From Rouxiella aceris (GTDB lineage: Bacteria; Pseudomonadota; Gammaproteobacteria; Enterobacterales; Enterobacteriaceae), in the NCBI RefSeq assembly GCF_012933545.1, contig NZ_JAADJU010000002.1, positions 248,001 through 312,000 on the forward strand: DNA of 64,000 nt. The letters are read 5' to 3'. Position numbers and translations under genes: made by a program. Of this stretch, positions 10,130 to 18,652 are shown piece after piece (position 1 is the first letter of the stretch; every line of letters starts with the position of its first letter). Below the pieces are notes generated by a model that was given only the letters and a program-made list of their open reading frames with translations, did not search any database and was not told the origin of the DNA.

Positions 10130-11044
10130 ATGACGCGTAAAGTGGGCATTATCGGCGCGGGGCATGTCGGTGCCGATACTGCATTCTCATTAGTCACACA
10201 GGGGTTGTGTGACATCCTGGTGTTGATTGATCAGGACCAAAAAAAGGCTGCCAGCCAGGCGCTGGAACTGCGCGATATGGCTTCATTGACGCGCTCACGC
10301 GTGGCGGTGATCGCCAACGACTATGCCGCACTCGGCGACGCCGATGTGATTGTTATTGCCGTCGGCCCCAAAACGCTGCTGCGTGAAAATCGCCTGGAAG
10401 AGCTGGCGGAAACCCGCGCTGCGGTGCGTGAAGTGGTGCCAAAAATCATCGCCAGCGGATTTAACGGGGTGATTATTAATATCACCAACCCTTGCGATGT
10501 GATCACCCAAATTATTCAGCAAAGCAGTGGCTTGCCTCACGCCCGCGTATTTGGCACCGGCACCTCCCTCGATACTGCACGCATGAAGCGGGTAGTGGGC
10601 GAGTTCTTTAATGTCGACCCCAAAAGCGTTAATGGCTTTGTGATGGGTGAGCACGGCGAATCGCAGTTTGTTGCCTGGAGCACCGTGACCATTGGCAGTT
10701 GCCCGGTAGCGGATTTGACCGGGGATCGCGACGTTGATTGGGCGGAAATGGACACCGCGGTACGCGGCGGCGGATGGCAGATCCTGCAAGGCAAAGGCTG
10801 GACCAGCTTTGGTATTGCTACCGCCACCGCACGGCTGGTGGATGCCGTCTTGTCTGATGCCAATAGTGTTTATCCGGTGGCAACCTGGGACGATACGCAA
10901 AAAGTCTATATTGGCCAACCGGCGATTATTGGCGGCGGCGGGGTGGTGCAGCGGCTGCAGCCTGAGCTGACAAGTTATGAAAATATTGCCTATCTGGCCT
11001 CGGCACGGGTGATCCGCGCTGCCGTTGACGCCAAAGAAGACTAA
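10130..11044 (+). CDS. L-lactate dehydrogenase-family protein (L-2-hydroxyacid dehydrogenase)
   Basis: NAD-dependent dehydrogenase of the lactate/malate family, 304 residues. The Rossmann loop GAGHVGADTAF (residues 8-18), the NPCDVIT segment, the substrate arginine in GTSLDTARMKR and the catalytic histidine in GEHGES are present, so it is likely active. The substrate loop (LLRENRLEELAETRA) differs from standard L-lactate dehydrogenase and recalls L-2-hydroxyisocaproate dehydrogenases, so a branched or larger 2-oxoacid is plausible. It stands alone between folD (divergent) and argU. A weak 8-bp inverted repeat (GGCGAGGA, 11055-11062 with 11099-11106) follows the stop. Confidence 0.8.
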   Translation: MTRKVGIIGAGHVGADTAFSLVTQGLCDILVLIDQDQKKAASQALELRDMASLTRSRVAVIANDYAALGDADVIVIAVGPKTLLRENRLEELAETRAAVREVVPKIIASGFNGVIINITNPCDVITQIIQQSSGLPHARVFGTGTSLDTARMKRVVGEFFNVDPKSVNGFVMGEHGESQFVAWSTVTIGSCPVADLTGDRDVDWAEMDTAVRGGGWQILQGKGWTSFGIATATARLVDAVLSDANSVYPVATWDDTQKVYIGQPAIIGGGGVVQRLQPELTSYENIAYLASARVIRAAVDAKED

Positions 11045-11165
11045 CGCACTGACTGGCGAGGAGGCTTAATCATTGAAATTTATTCAATCTAACCGCTTTC
11101 CTCGCCTGGTTTGTCTGAAAACCGCGTAAAATCGTTCAGGCATTAAGCAGTAAGCATAAAAGGCA

Positions 11166-11193
11166 TTGACTCGACCTCGACTGCCCGTATAAT
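11166..11193 (+). promoter_or_regulatory. Sigma70 promoter of argU
   Basis: A -35 box TTGACT (11166-11171) and a perfect -10 box TATAAT (11188-11193), 16 bases apart, are followed by GC-rich discriminator sequence. They sit 35 bases ahead of the tRNA, as expected for a strong stable-RNA promoter. Confidence 0.8.
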
Positions 11194-11227
11194 CCGGATC
11201 CGCTGTACTGCTTCCTTGCACTACAAT

Positions 11228-11304
11228 GCGCCCTTAGCTCAGTTGGATAGAGCAACGGCCTTCTAAGCCGTAGGTCACAGGTTCGAGCCCTGTAGGGCGT
11301 ACCA
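11228..11304 (+). tRNA. argU: tRNA-Arg (anticodon TCT)
   Basis: A 77-base gene with a full cloverleaf. The acceptor stem is GCGCCCT with AGGGCGT, the anticodon stem is ACGGC with GCCGT around loop CTTCTAA (anticodon TCT), the T-arm contains GTTCGAG, and CCA is encoded. Nearly identical to E. coli argU, which reads the rare AGA codon. In E. coli the same gene is the attachment site of a prophage (DLP12). Here it marks the end of the conserved core and the start of an AT-rich region with accessory genes. Confidence 0.97.
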
Positions 11305-11596
11305 CCTCTACTTATTTTAACGTCTCCTAACGTCTCTCAAAGTCCACCAATCCCTCTCATGCCAGGCTTTCAGCCACATCTCATTGATCCCGACATCTAT
11401 TGAAATCAACATGCAAATGGGGGTATAACTGACTATAAATTCATCACTACATGTAGGGTTTAGCCAATCTCCAAACGGGATGGCAGCTCAATCTTTCGCG
11501 ACAAGTCAGCACATAGGCTTACGCAAAAGCAATAAGTTATTGAATCCATGCAGAGTTAAAGGATTAGCAACACGCAACGCTACCAGGATGGTGCCA

Positions 11597-11947
11597 ATGC
11601 ATTCTTCAGTTTCCAACATAACTGTCAGTACCCTCGATATGCTAATGCAGGATACTTGGCTGTTAACGCTCGCAGCCCGAAACGGGCAATCCATCACAAT
11701 TGACGATGCGCTCTACCAGCGTTGCTTCGTCATGATTAAACAGGTGCAGGAAAGGCTTCTCGCCATTGGTGCATTTTCCACTTTTCGTGAAAAACACCCT
11801 CTTCGTCCCCGCGACAACGACATCAGTGATACCAGTTACTGGGGAAAACATGATACTTCGTGGATTTCTGTGAGTAGACCAAATGGCTGGTTAACTTCTT
11901 CGGAAGAAACCCTTGGCAAAACATTCCCAATAAATTTTCGGAAGTAA
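11597..11947 (+). CDS. Short DotU/TssL-like protein, probably truncated
   Basis: About 116 residues from the ATG at 11597, which has an AGG nine bases ahead; the open frame reaches back to an ATG at 11480 with no good ribosome site. Residues 10-55 (LDMLMQDTWLLTLAARNG, then DALYQRCFVMIKQVQERL) resemble the N-terminal start of DotU/TssL, the inner-membrane component of type VI secretion. The rest of the cytoplasmic domain and the membrane anchor of that family are absent, and the last 55 residues match nothing I know. No other type VI core gene is seen near it. It could be a decayed fragment, or an immunity or partner protein that reuses the motif. Confidence 0.45.
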   Translation: MHSSVSNITVSTLDMLMQDTWLLTLAARNGQSITIDDALYQRCFVMIKQVQERLLAIGAFSTFREKHPLRPRDNDISDTSYWGKHDTSWISVSRPNGWLTSSEETLGKTFPINFRK

Positions 11948-12023
11948 AAAACTATACCAGTTAGGATCGCATGCAATGCAATCCGGACTTGGTATTATCT
12001 GTGGATAAGCAAGGATGAATATA

Positions 12024-12503
12024 ATGAATCAACGAACTGTAATAAAAATTATTACTGTGCTGACATTTTTGCAGGCTGGTTGCGGAACGACAAGCACCCA
12101 TTCATCATGTCCCGATATGCAGGGAAGTTATAAAATCGAAAACATTGCAGACCTTTATATCAAAAAGAAATTTACTGGCGGATATATGGCAATGGTAGCA
12201 AGCAATGATTCTTCACAATTCATACCTGTTATCGCTGTCGATAAAGAAGATCTGGAGAGAGAAAATATTTCTGAATGCAGCCTTATACTACAAGGTGCGG
12301 GTGTTCTTACTCCTTCGGATAAACAAAAAAACTATAACGTGACAGCTACGTCACAAAACTACACCACTGAACGAAAACCCGGAACGTCATTTGTGTTGAT
12401 GGTAATGGCTGGTTTTCAGTCCAATGTCTTGGGTGTTGATAAAATATCCGAAACACTGCCAGCCGAAATTTCAGAGCGTTTTAGTAAAGGGAGTTCTCAA
12501 TAA
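12024..12503 (+). CDS. Putative lipoprotein of unknown function
   Basis: About 159 residues from the ATG at 12024; an AAGGA lies 8 bases ahead of it but directly against the alternative ATG at 12015. The N-terminus is a lipoprotein signal with lipobox LQAGC. The mature part is polar and mostly beta-like, with no motif I recognise. It lies 77 bases after the DotU-like gene on the same strand. AT-richer than the core genes. Confidence 0.6.
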   Translation: MNQRTVIKIITVLTFLQAGCGTTSTHSSCPDMQGSYKIENIADLYIKKKFTGGYMAMVASNDSSQFIPVIAVDKEDLERENISECSLILQGAGVLTPSDKQKNYNVTATSQNYTTERKPGTSFVLMVMAGFQSNVLGVDKISETLPAEISERFSKGSSQ

Positions 12504-12689
12504 AAAACGCCATTGCGCCTGGGACCTTATCCTGCGGCCAGAAAAGCCGGGTCGCACCTAATAAAAGAGAGGAGGAAAGGGTTTTTACTGTAATGGAATA
12601 TGCCAAAGCCGATGATTTAATCTAAATAAATATTAAGGGTGGGACAAATCAACGCCTGAATTACAAGTCTTTTAACAAGGAGAGTAACA

Positions 12690-12950
12690 ATGATGAAAGT
12701 CGTTAAACCAGTCTCTATTATTGCTTTTATTTTATTATTAAGCGGGTGCGGAACAATATTTGGACGCACAGGTATTCCCAGTTTCTATCCCAATGAATTT
12801 AGCAGTCCGCAAAAGGGTATATACCCGGGGACCCAGCTGGATGGAAAATTTCTCCAGTCTCATTTTCTACTCTTCGCTTTAATCGATCTCCCCATTTCAT
12901 TGGTAACCGATACATTGTTGTTGCCAGTAGATCTTTACAGAATGAATTAA
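12690..12950 (+). CDS. YceK/YidQ-like small lipoprotein
   Basis: An 86-residue outer-membrane-type lipoprotein with signal peptide and lipobox LLSGC. The mature part has the family pattern: an SGCGT start, then YPGTQLDG, and a hydrophobic DLPISLVTDTLLLPVDL stretch near the C-terminus. A strong AAGGAG ribosome site lies 7 bases ahead of the start. The function of the family is unknown. Confidence 0.75.
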   Translation: MMKVVKPVSIIAFILLLSGCGTIFGRTGIPSFYPNEFSSPQKGIYPGTQLDGKFLQSHFLLFALIDLPISLVTDTLLLPVDLYRMN

Positions 12951-13534
12951 AGGGGGAGAAGGAAATGTGCGGAGTCATTCGCTTAGGTGTATTAGCCAGA
13001 CCTGATGCCGTTAGAATTTGCTGCAAATCTCCGCTCACATAAAACTCGGCTTGCGGTAGCATTAAAGCCACGCCAATCGCCTTACCTGACTTGCTTGCCT
13101 CGGGGGGTATCGATCTAATACTCAGCGATGGCGTGTCTCATCCGGGGATCAGTTGTGAAAATTAGCGCTTCACGCATGTTGTTCAGCGCTGTATCTCTTA
13201 TTGATGGTAGGAATTTACGTAGGCATCAGACTCTGTTTTGCAGGCTTTAAATACGTTATTTACCGGGCATTAGTTGTAATTAGCCGCGACTTGATTCAGT
13301 ACTACGGCACGATTAAATCTGACAGTCGGTAAAGAGCGAAACATGGACGTATGCCTTAAAAGATGCTGGAAACGCCAAAAATAAATCGTTCTTTTTAGCG
13401 GGGCACTTACAATCAGCTCATGCTCTGAAACCCGTAGGTTTTCCCTGCGGCGTTTAAGTCAAAAAACACCGAGAGGGAAATAAATTACCTCAATCAGATT
13501 TATATAAAATTCATTATCATCTGAAGTGTATGTC
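12951..13534. other. Non-coding stretch in the argU-linked region
   Basis: About 580 bases with no frame I would call a gene on either strand. Short open stretches (for instance from 12965) stop within a few tens of codons. It may contain decayed genes that I cannot identify. Confidence 0.5.
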
Positions 13535-13855
13535 TTATCCTCTCCTCCAGATTTTGTTGTTCCTGTTTTTTACTTTAAATAAAAACCAAGGTAAAACCCA
13601 AGAAATAAAAATGAATAGCGGTGTTAGAATTATAGATACCACTAAAAAACTAAGGTTCTGAGATAGTAATAAAATTAAAAAGGCAGAGGTTAATGTAAGA
13701 ATAATTCTTAAATATAAAATCAGAATCCTCGTTGGTCTGTCAATATATCTTCTAATAAGTTTAGCGCCACAATGCGAACATATATTATTGCTATCAGTTA
13801 ATTTACTTTTACAGAATCCGCATATAGCATGGGCATCAATATGGCTACTTTTCAC
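13535..13855 (-). CDS. Small zinc-ribbon membrane protein
   Basis: A 106-residue protein starting at a GTG with an AGAGG ribosome site 6 bases upstream. Residues 12-31 carry two CxxC-type pairs (CGFCKS and CSHCGAK), a zinc ribbon. Two hydrophobic helices follow (about 44-66 and 70-92), with a basic tail. The layout suggests an inner-membrane protein with a cytoplasmic zinc ribbon; no function is assigned. The codons are AT-rich, fitting a horizontally gained region. Confidence 0.6.
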   Translation of the reverse strand: MKSSHIDAHAICGFCKSKLTDSNNICSHCGAKLIRRYIDRPTRILILYLRIILTLTSAFLILLLSQNLSFLVVSIILTPLFIFISWVLPWFLFKVKNRNNKIWRRG

Positions 13856-14605
13856 AAAAACCTCTCAATATACCTTTGCTGTGTATAAAAATGCATATAA
13901 CTCTAATTAATTATTTTATTTTACTGATGGTAACCCATACGTGGCCTATACTTTACAGAAGCACTAATGAAATTTGCAAGTGGATTTTTTATTAAAATTT
14001 TTATGTATTTAATATAAGAATGTCTCGATCTTGTGTTTTTTTTATTGAACTAGGCCTATTCTTACTCTTAATTTTGATATCCAACTACTATACAGACAAG
14101 TGATAGCACTTATGAGTATAAATAATAGCTAGGAATTATCCTACTAAATAACAGGCATTCAGAGGTCTTCATGCTGCAATCTGAATGGTACGGCAAAAAC
14201 CTTTGTTTGGTTCAGCTAGACAGTAAGTGCGATAGATGTAACTTGTAAACTGAAGAACAATTATGACGGATATGGGATAAGTATTAGGATACAGTAAATA
14301 AATGTAACATTTTAAATGTTTATCCAAATGCAGTATTAACGGTGATGAAAATATATTATCCCATGAGGGCGGTGTTTGATTTATGGGGCGGGTAATGGAA
14401 ATTCCAGAAAATATCTTCCTGCCTGGCTAAAATTGTCGAAGCACCATAGACCTAATCGACAACAACATAAATACTGAGAAAACACCAAGGGGAGTCATTT
14501 CTGACGAGTACTAACCGAATGTTTACAGTCAGCCTTTTCCAGTGACAGAAATAGAAATGGCCCCGTAGTATGGGGGGCATTTGGGTTAATAAATCTTATA
14601 CCGGA
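13856..14605. other. AT-rich non-coding stretch
   Basis: About 750 bases, strongly AT-rich, with stops in all frames and no gene, tRNA or clear terminator that I can support. It separates the argU-linked genes from the Srf/Tag/TerD operon. It could be decayed mobile DNA, but no inverted-repeat ends or transposase remnants were seen. Confidence 0.5.
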
Positions 14606-15055
14606 CTAAGGATTATCACTGAGTACAATCTTTAATGGTTGGTAGCGTTGTGGATCAAAGGTAGATAGCGGTAGCTTGACTAAAGTGTTGTTGCCACGCT
14701 GTTCGACTGCCTGAGTAATGGCAATGGCGCTGGCATTTTCGACCGTCTCGCAACTGAACTCGGTTGCGGCGTCAACGGAACGGGTGGCATCACTGTCTCC
14801 AAAAGGGGGAACGATCAATATACCTTCGCTCAGGGCATTGCCTGCTTTGTCCCTTAACTGTAATGTAATGGAAAGATTACTGAATTCACCCGCTCCGCCA
14901 TTATCCAGTCTGAACGCCAGCGAACAAACCCCTTGTGTCCACATGCTATCGGTATTACGAATGCTTATATAGCGATGCTCATCGGCAGCATTGGCTATAT
15001 TCCAATCCAATCCTAGAAGTGTAATTGCCAGTAATATATTGGTGATCCATTTCAT
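14606..15055 (-). CDS. IrmA-like secreted protein
   Basis: A 149-residue protein with a clean signal peptide ending near NIANAADE. The mature start HRYISIRNTDSMW, the middle segment PPFGDSDATRSVDA and the C-terminal LPLSTFDPQRYQPLKI resemble IrmA of uropathogenic E. coli, a small secreted protein reported to mimic an interleukin-receptor fold. I recall this from memory and cannot align it here. It has two cysteines (CSLAF and EFSCE), possibly a disulphide. It lies 37 bases after the TagR-like gene, so it is probably the last gene of the long operon. Confidence 0.6.
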   Translation of the reverse strand: MKWITNILLAITLLGLDWNIANAADEHRYISIRNTDSMWTQGVCSLAFRLDNGGAGEFSNLSITLQLRDKAGNALSEGILIVPPFGDSDATRSVDAATEFSCETVENASAIAITQAVEQRGNNTLVKLPLSTFDPQRYQPLKIVLSDNP

Positions 15056-15092
15056 AATTGAGTGTCTTCAACAGGCTTGTACAATAAAAAGC

Positions 15093-16661
15093 TTAATTAC
15101 TTCCAGCTGTCTGCTTACAGTTTTGCAGCCAGCCTGCGGTATCGATCTTGCCGTTTTCCAGGTATTTTTGCTGATTTTGCCAGTGTGCGGCCAGGAACGG
15201 TTTAAGTCCGGAGAGACGTTTATTAAGTGTCAGCATTTGTTCGAAGACCGAGACTTCAGGTTTAAGTCCTTCCTGTCCGTACAGGGTTGCGGAATCGACC
15301 AAACTGCTTGCATAGTAACCAGTAAGCTGCTGAAGTCTATCGCTTTGTTCACCAAGCTTGGCTTTGCGGGTGGTGCAATTGGCATCGCTGGCGTCTTTAT
15401 CCTTGCACAGCAATTCGTAGTTATGATTTAAGAAATCGAGGAAGCGACCATCATCTTGCAACTTGGTGCACAGGAAAGAACCTAAGTTCAGGCTGGCACG
15501 GATCGACTGGGCGCGATCTTCCTGCTGCTTTTGATTACTGGCGCGGAGCTGATTTTCCAAATCTTTCAGTTTTTGTTTCAGAGCCGCATCGTCGACACCA
15601 GAGGCAAGACTGCCCAGTGCTTTGGCGGTGTCTTTGTCATCATCTTTTTTCTTTTCGGTATTCGGGTTTTCAGCGCCCAGCGTCTCCCAGTTTTTTTCGA
15701 GTTGTTTAACTCTATCCTGAGAGGTAATGGTCGGCGCGACCAAGACCAAACGCAGGCCGGTACTCTTACTGATATATGGCGTTGCGTCGTTGTAGTAATT
15801 AACTTCTTTGCGGGTGGCACTACGGATGTCTGACTGGTTAGATTGGAAATTCCCGCCACGCACGACGTAGCCCCCGGCCTGACCGTGTAAGCGATTCAGC
15901 TTGTTGAGATAAAAGGGCGTAAACATCATTTCCGAGACATTACCCAGCATGTCATAAAGACCCAGAGGATTAGGCTTGAGAAGGCCAATGAGTTGCACTT
16001 TGCCATTGGACGATTGATCCCCTGAAAACCACTCATAGTTTTTAATATCATCCATTGGATAATGCACATCGCGGAACTCGGCACTGTTGACTTTCAGCCC
16101 GCCCCGGGCGGCAAATTCCCATTCAACTTCAGTCGGCAGCCGCAAAAAACCTGGCGCTCCATCTTCTTTTGGCAACTTGTCGATGGCATTGGTGCGCAGC
16201 CACTGGTTAAATTTATCGGCCGCCGCAACCGCCTCGAACCAGCTCATTCCGGTTGCAGGTACGCTGAGTATGCGTGAGGGAGTGGGGCAACTCCCCTCCG
16301 TTAAGGCCTTATATTGCAAAGCGGTGAGCTCATATTTGGCCATCAGGTAATAACGTCCTTTTCCTTTTTTGTCATCCGCAAAGCTACCGGCGATAAAAGT
16401 CGGGTAACTATGTTCGATGACCCCCCAATCCCCGCCATCTTGCCCTAGCGTGATGGGCAGATCATCAAGCGGGCCAGCTACGGGTATCTCGACGCGACGA
16501 AAAACCATCGACCCCTCGCAAGGCATGGGCAGGACAATATCTTCGTCATCGGGTTTGGGATTGTAAGTATTGCTTGCCCAGGGAGCGGCCAGAACAGGCG
16601 ACATATTGGCGAGCAGGCCAACAACTAACCAGTACCGTAAAGGGGACAGAGTAAATTTCAC
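15093..16661 (-). CDS. TagR-like periplasmic protein with SUMF1/FGE fold and C-terminal coiled coil
   Basis: About 522 residues from a GTG at 16661, preceded by GGAG; the frame is open to 16787 but that part overlaps the permease gene. A signal peptide ends at PVLAAPW. Residues about 50-320 form a formylglycine-generating-enzyme-like domain (ALQYKALTEG, then FLRLPTEVEWEFAARGG, LGNVSEMMFTPF, VVRGGNF, GLRLVLV). The two catalytic cysteines of true enzymes, normally just after the RGG segment, are replaced: the stretch reads NFQSNQSDIRSATRK. The protein should therefore be non-catalytic, as in TagR, the periplasmic regulator of the Pseudomonas H1 type VI system. The last 200 residues are helical or coiled-coil with several cysteines. 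It follows the TagS/TagT-like pair. Confidence 0.75.
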   Translation of the reverse strand: MKFTLSPLRYWLVVGLLANMSPVLAAPWASNTYNPKPDDEDIVLPMPCEGSMVFRRVEIPVAGPLDDLPITLGQDGGDWGVIEHSYPTFIAGSFADDKKGKGRYYLMAKYELTALQYKALTEGSCPTPSRILSVPATGMSWFEAVAAADKFNQWLRTNAIDKLPKEDGAPGFLRLPTEVEWEFAARGGLKVNSAEFRDVHYPMDDIKNYEWFSGDQSSNGKVQLIGLLKPNPLGLYDMLGNVSEMMFTPFYLNKLNRLHGQAGGYVVRGGNFQSNQSDIRSATRKEVNYYNDATPYISKSTGLRLVLVAPTITSQDRVKQLEKNWETLGAENPNTEKKKDDDKDTAKALGSLASGVDDAALKQKLKDLENQLRASNQKQQEDRAQSIRASLNLGSFLCTKLQDDGRFLDFLNHNYELLCKDKDASDANCTTRKAKLGEQSDRLQQLTGYYASSLVDSATLYGQEGLKPEVSVFEQMLTLNKRLSGLKPFLAAHWQNQQKYLENGKIDTAGWLQNCKQTAGSN

Positions 16662-16710
16662 GAACAAGCTCCGCAAATCATAAGTTGAATTGAAAATGAA
16701 GGGGAAAAGA

Positions 16711-17925
16711 TCACACTTCGCGCAGGCTCTGCGCAGGTTCAATATTAATGGCTCGCCAGGCCCCGATGCTGGCAACCAGCAGTGCAACGACTGCCGTCAT
16801 TACCATCGCTAACACACTCTGCTCTAGCGTAATTTTGCAAAGCATTTGTCCGGTGGCCCGACTACCGGAGAGCGCCCGGTTAAAGACCTGGCTGGCGATT
16901 AGATAGATGCTGTAGCCGCCCGCGTAAGCCAGCAGGCTGAGCAGGCAGCCTTGTAACATCACATATAACCCTACCGCCGGGCCGGTAAAACCGAGGAGGC
17001 GCAAAACGGCAATATGTTTACGTTTGCGATCAACGTTGGCGATAAATGAACCGATAAGAGAAGCAATACAGCCGACAAGTGCCGTGGCGGCGATGGTATT
17101 AAAAATGACGCCAAGCACCCGATTAATGCTTTTTACATTCTCAATATCAGCCAAACGGCTGGCGGTTTCGATGCGTTGTGTTCTCAGATCGCCTTCGAGG
17201 CTGGCAACGTGATCAATGTCTTTGGCGTACAATCTGGCACGGGCATACAGCGGCGGTTTATTGCTAAAGGGATCACCGCTGCTAATGCCAAGGGCGGGAA
17301 TAGCATAGCCGTCTCTGAAATGTTCGAGCATGAGTAGCAGCGCGGGTTGGGTAAATATGGCCGTGCGGTTAAAATAGGTCGGCGGTAAAATGCCTGCCAC
17401 CGTCAGGCTGTTTCGCCCCCATTCCTGACGTTCTTCACGCTGACGGCTCACCCGTAAGGTGACCGTATCCCCGACCTTGACGGCCAGTTTGCGTGCGGCT
17501 TCTTGTGTCAGGACGACATCATTATCGTGCTGGATCTCAATGCTGCCCAACAGCGGATCGCCGACGTCGGTAGGGATCACCTCGGCATTTTCAATAAAAT
17601 GGCTACTGTCCGTCTGCAGGTCGGCAAGGGTATTTAGGGAACGTGTTTGTCCAATGGCAAAGCCGACATCTGGCCGTTGACGCAGTTGTTCTATCCAGCC
17701 CTGGTCATAGCTGCCACTGCTAAGCATGCGGATTTCAAGGTTACGGGGATCTTTTGCCAGATCATCCTGCAACTGGCTGACAATCCCAAAACGCAAACCA
17801 AACAGCAGCAGCAGAGGGGCGATCACCGCTACCAGTGAGGACGTGATACAAAAAGAGATAATGCGATCGTGCCACAGGTCTTGTAGCGCCAGACGACCAA
17901 GGAGCAGGATACGGTTATAAGGCAA
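16711..17925 (-). CDS. TagS-like FtsX/MacB-family ABC permease
   Basis: About 404 residues from a TTG at 17925 preceded by AGAGGGGGA, which gives an 11-base overlap with the ATPase gene; an ATG at 17964 is possible but lies deeper inside that gene. An N-terminal membrane helix, a periplasmic domain (about residues 50-250) and three C-terminal helices form the single-FtsX layout of LolC/E and MacB. With its ATPase partner it resembles TagS-TagT of the type VI threonine-phosphorylation pathway, where the transporter acts in signalling with TagR and PpkA. A lipoprotein-releasing role is an alternative. Confidence 0.75.
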   Translation of the reverse strand: MPYNRILLLGRLALQDLWHDRIISFCITSSLVAVIAPLLLLFGLRFGIVSQLQDDLAKDPRNLEIRMLSSGSYDQGWIEQLRQRPDVGFAIGQTRSLNTLADLQTDSSHFIENAEVIPTDVGDPLLGSIEIQHDNDVVLTQEAARKLAVKVGDTVTLRVSRQREERQEWGRNSLTVAGILPPTYFNRTAIFTQPALLLMLEHFRDGYAIPALGISSGDPFSNKPPLYARARLYAKDIDHVASLEGDLRTQRIETASRLADIENVKSINRVLGVIFNTIAATALVGCIASLIGSFIANVDRKRKHIAVLRLLGFTGPAVGLYVMLQGCLLSLLAYAGGYSIYLIASQVFNRALSGSRATGQMLCKITLEQSVLAMVMTAVVALLVASIGAWRAINIEPAQSLREV

Positions 17926-18652
17926 AATAGGTCCCCCTCTGAGCTTGTCCTTCTGCATCAGCATGGTTGGCAGAAATCGGGGCAGGACGGGCGATAAGAC
18001 AAGGTAAATTGAAACGCTGTACCAGCGGCCAGTCGTGGCAAACCACCAGTGCCATCATGCCCTCCTGGCAAACCAGATCGATAAACAGGCTAAACAATTG
18101 CTGGGCATTGTAGGGATCAAGCGCCGCAGTGGGCTCGTCCGCCAGCACCAGCGCCGGACGGTGTAACAGGGCGCGGGCGAAGGCGGTTCTCTGCCTTTCA
18201 CCAAAGGATAACTGTGCCGGATATTTAGACAACAGGGGGCCCAGCTTCAGGGTATCAGTGATTCTCGCCAGCATCGTTTTGTCTGGCACTCTGGCGAGCA
18301 ACTGACATGGCAACCGCATATTGTCTTGCACTGTCAGGTAGGGCAGCAGGCCGCCATTTTGCAGTACAAATCCAAGTTGGCGTGCGCGAATGTCTGCCAG
18401 TTCTGTTTGCTGATTGCTGTTGAGCAATGTAGCGACATCATATTGTTGATTGCTATCACTCAGCTCGAAGCGGCCTACGTGACTGGGACGCAGTAATAAG
18501 CCGATAGCTTCGAGCAGCGTGCTTTTGCCACAACCACTTTCGCCGGTAACCGCCATCACCTGGCCTGGCCGCAGCTCGAGCTGCGGCAGGTAAACACGGT
18601 GAGCCAGATCCCCCTGACCACGCACTACACACAAATCCTCAATGTGTAGCAT
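17915..18652 (-). CDS. TagT-like ABC transporter ATP-binding protein
   Basis: A 245-residue LolD/MacB-type ATPase. It has Walker A GESGCGKST (residues 37-45), a Q-loop GFVLQN (near 95), signature LSFGERQR (148-155; LSFGE instead of LSGGQ), Walker B LVLADEP and the switch histidine VVCHDW. It overlaps the vWA gene before it and the permease gene after it. Acts with the permease at 16711-17925. The modified signature is unusual but keeps the serine and the glycine before GERQ. Confidence 0.85.
   Translation of the reverse strand: MLHIEDLCVVRGQGDLAHRVYLPQLELRPGQVMAVTGESGCGKSTLLEAIGLLLRPSHVGRFELSDSNQQYDVATLLNSNQQTELADIRARQLGFVLQNGGLLPYLTVQDNMRLPCQLLARVPDKTMLARITDTLKLGPLLSKYPAQLSFGERQRTAFARALLHRPALVLADEPTAALDPYNAQQLFSLFIDLVCQEGMMALVVCHDWPLVQRFNLPCLIARPAPISANHADAEGQAQRGTYFAL

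Noticed and set aside
11305-11480. Attachment-site duplicate of the argU 3' end
   Set aside because: No second copy of the tRNA end was found in the window; only a short AACGTCTC direct repeat occurs near 11321-11337.
12024-12503. TssJ-type type VI lipoprotein
   Set aside because: It is a lipoprotein, but the mature sequence lacks the TssJ pattern and no TssK, TssM or sheath gene is nearby.
15093-16661. Active formylglycine-generating enzyme for BetC
   Set aside because: The catalytic cysteine pair is absent, and the gene belongs to the Tag-like set.
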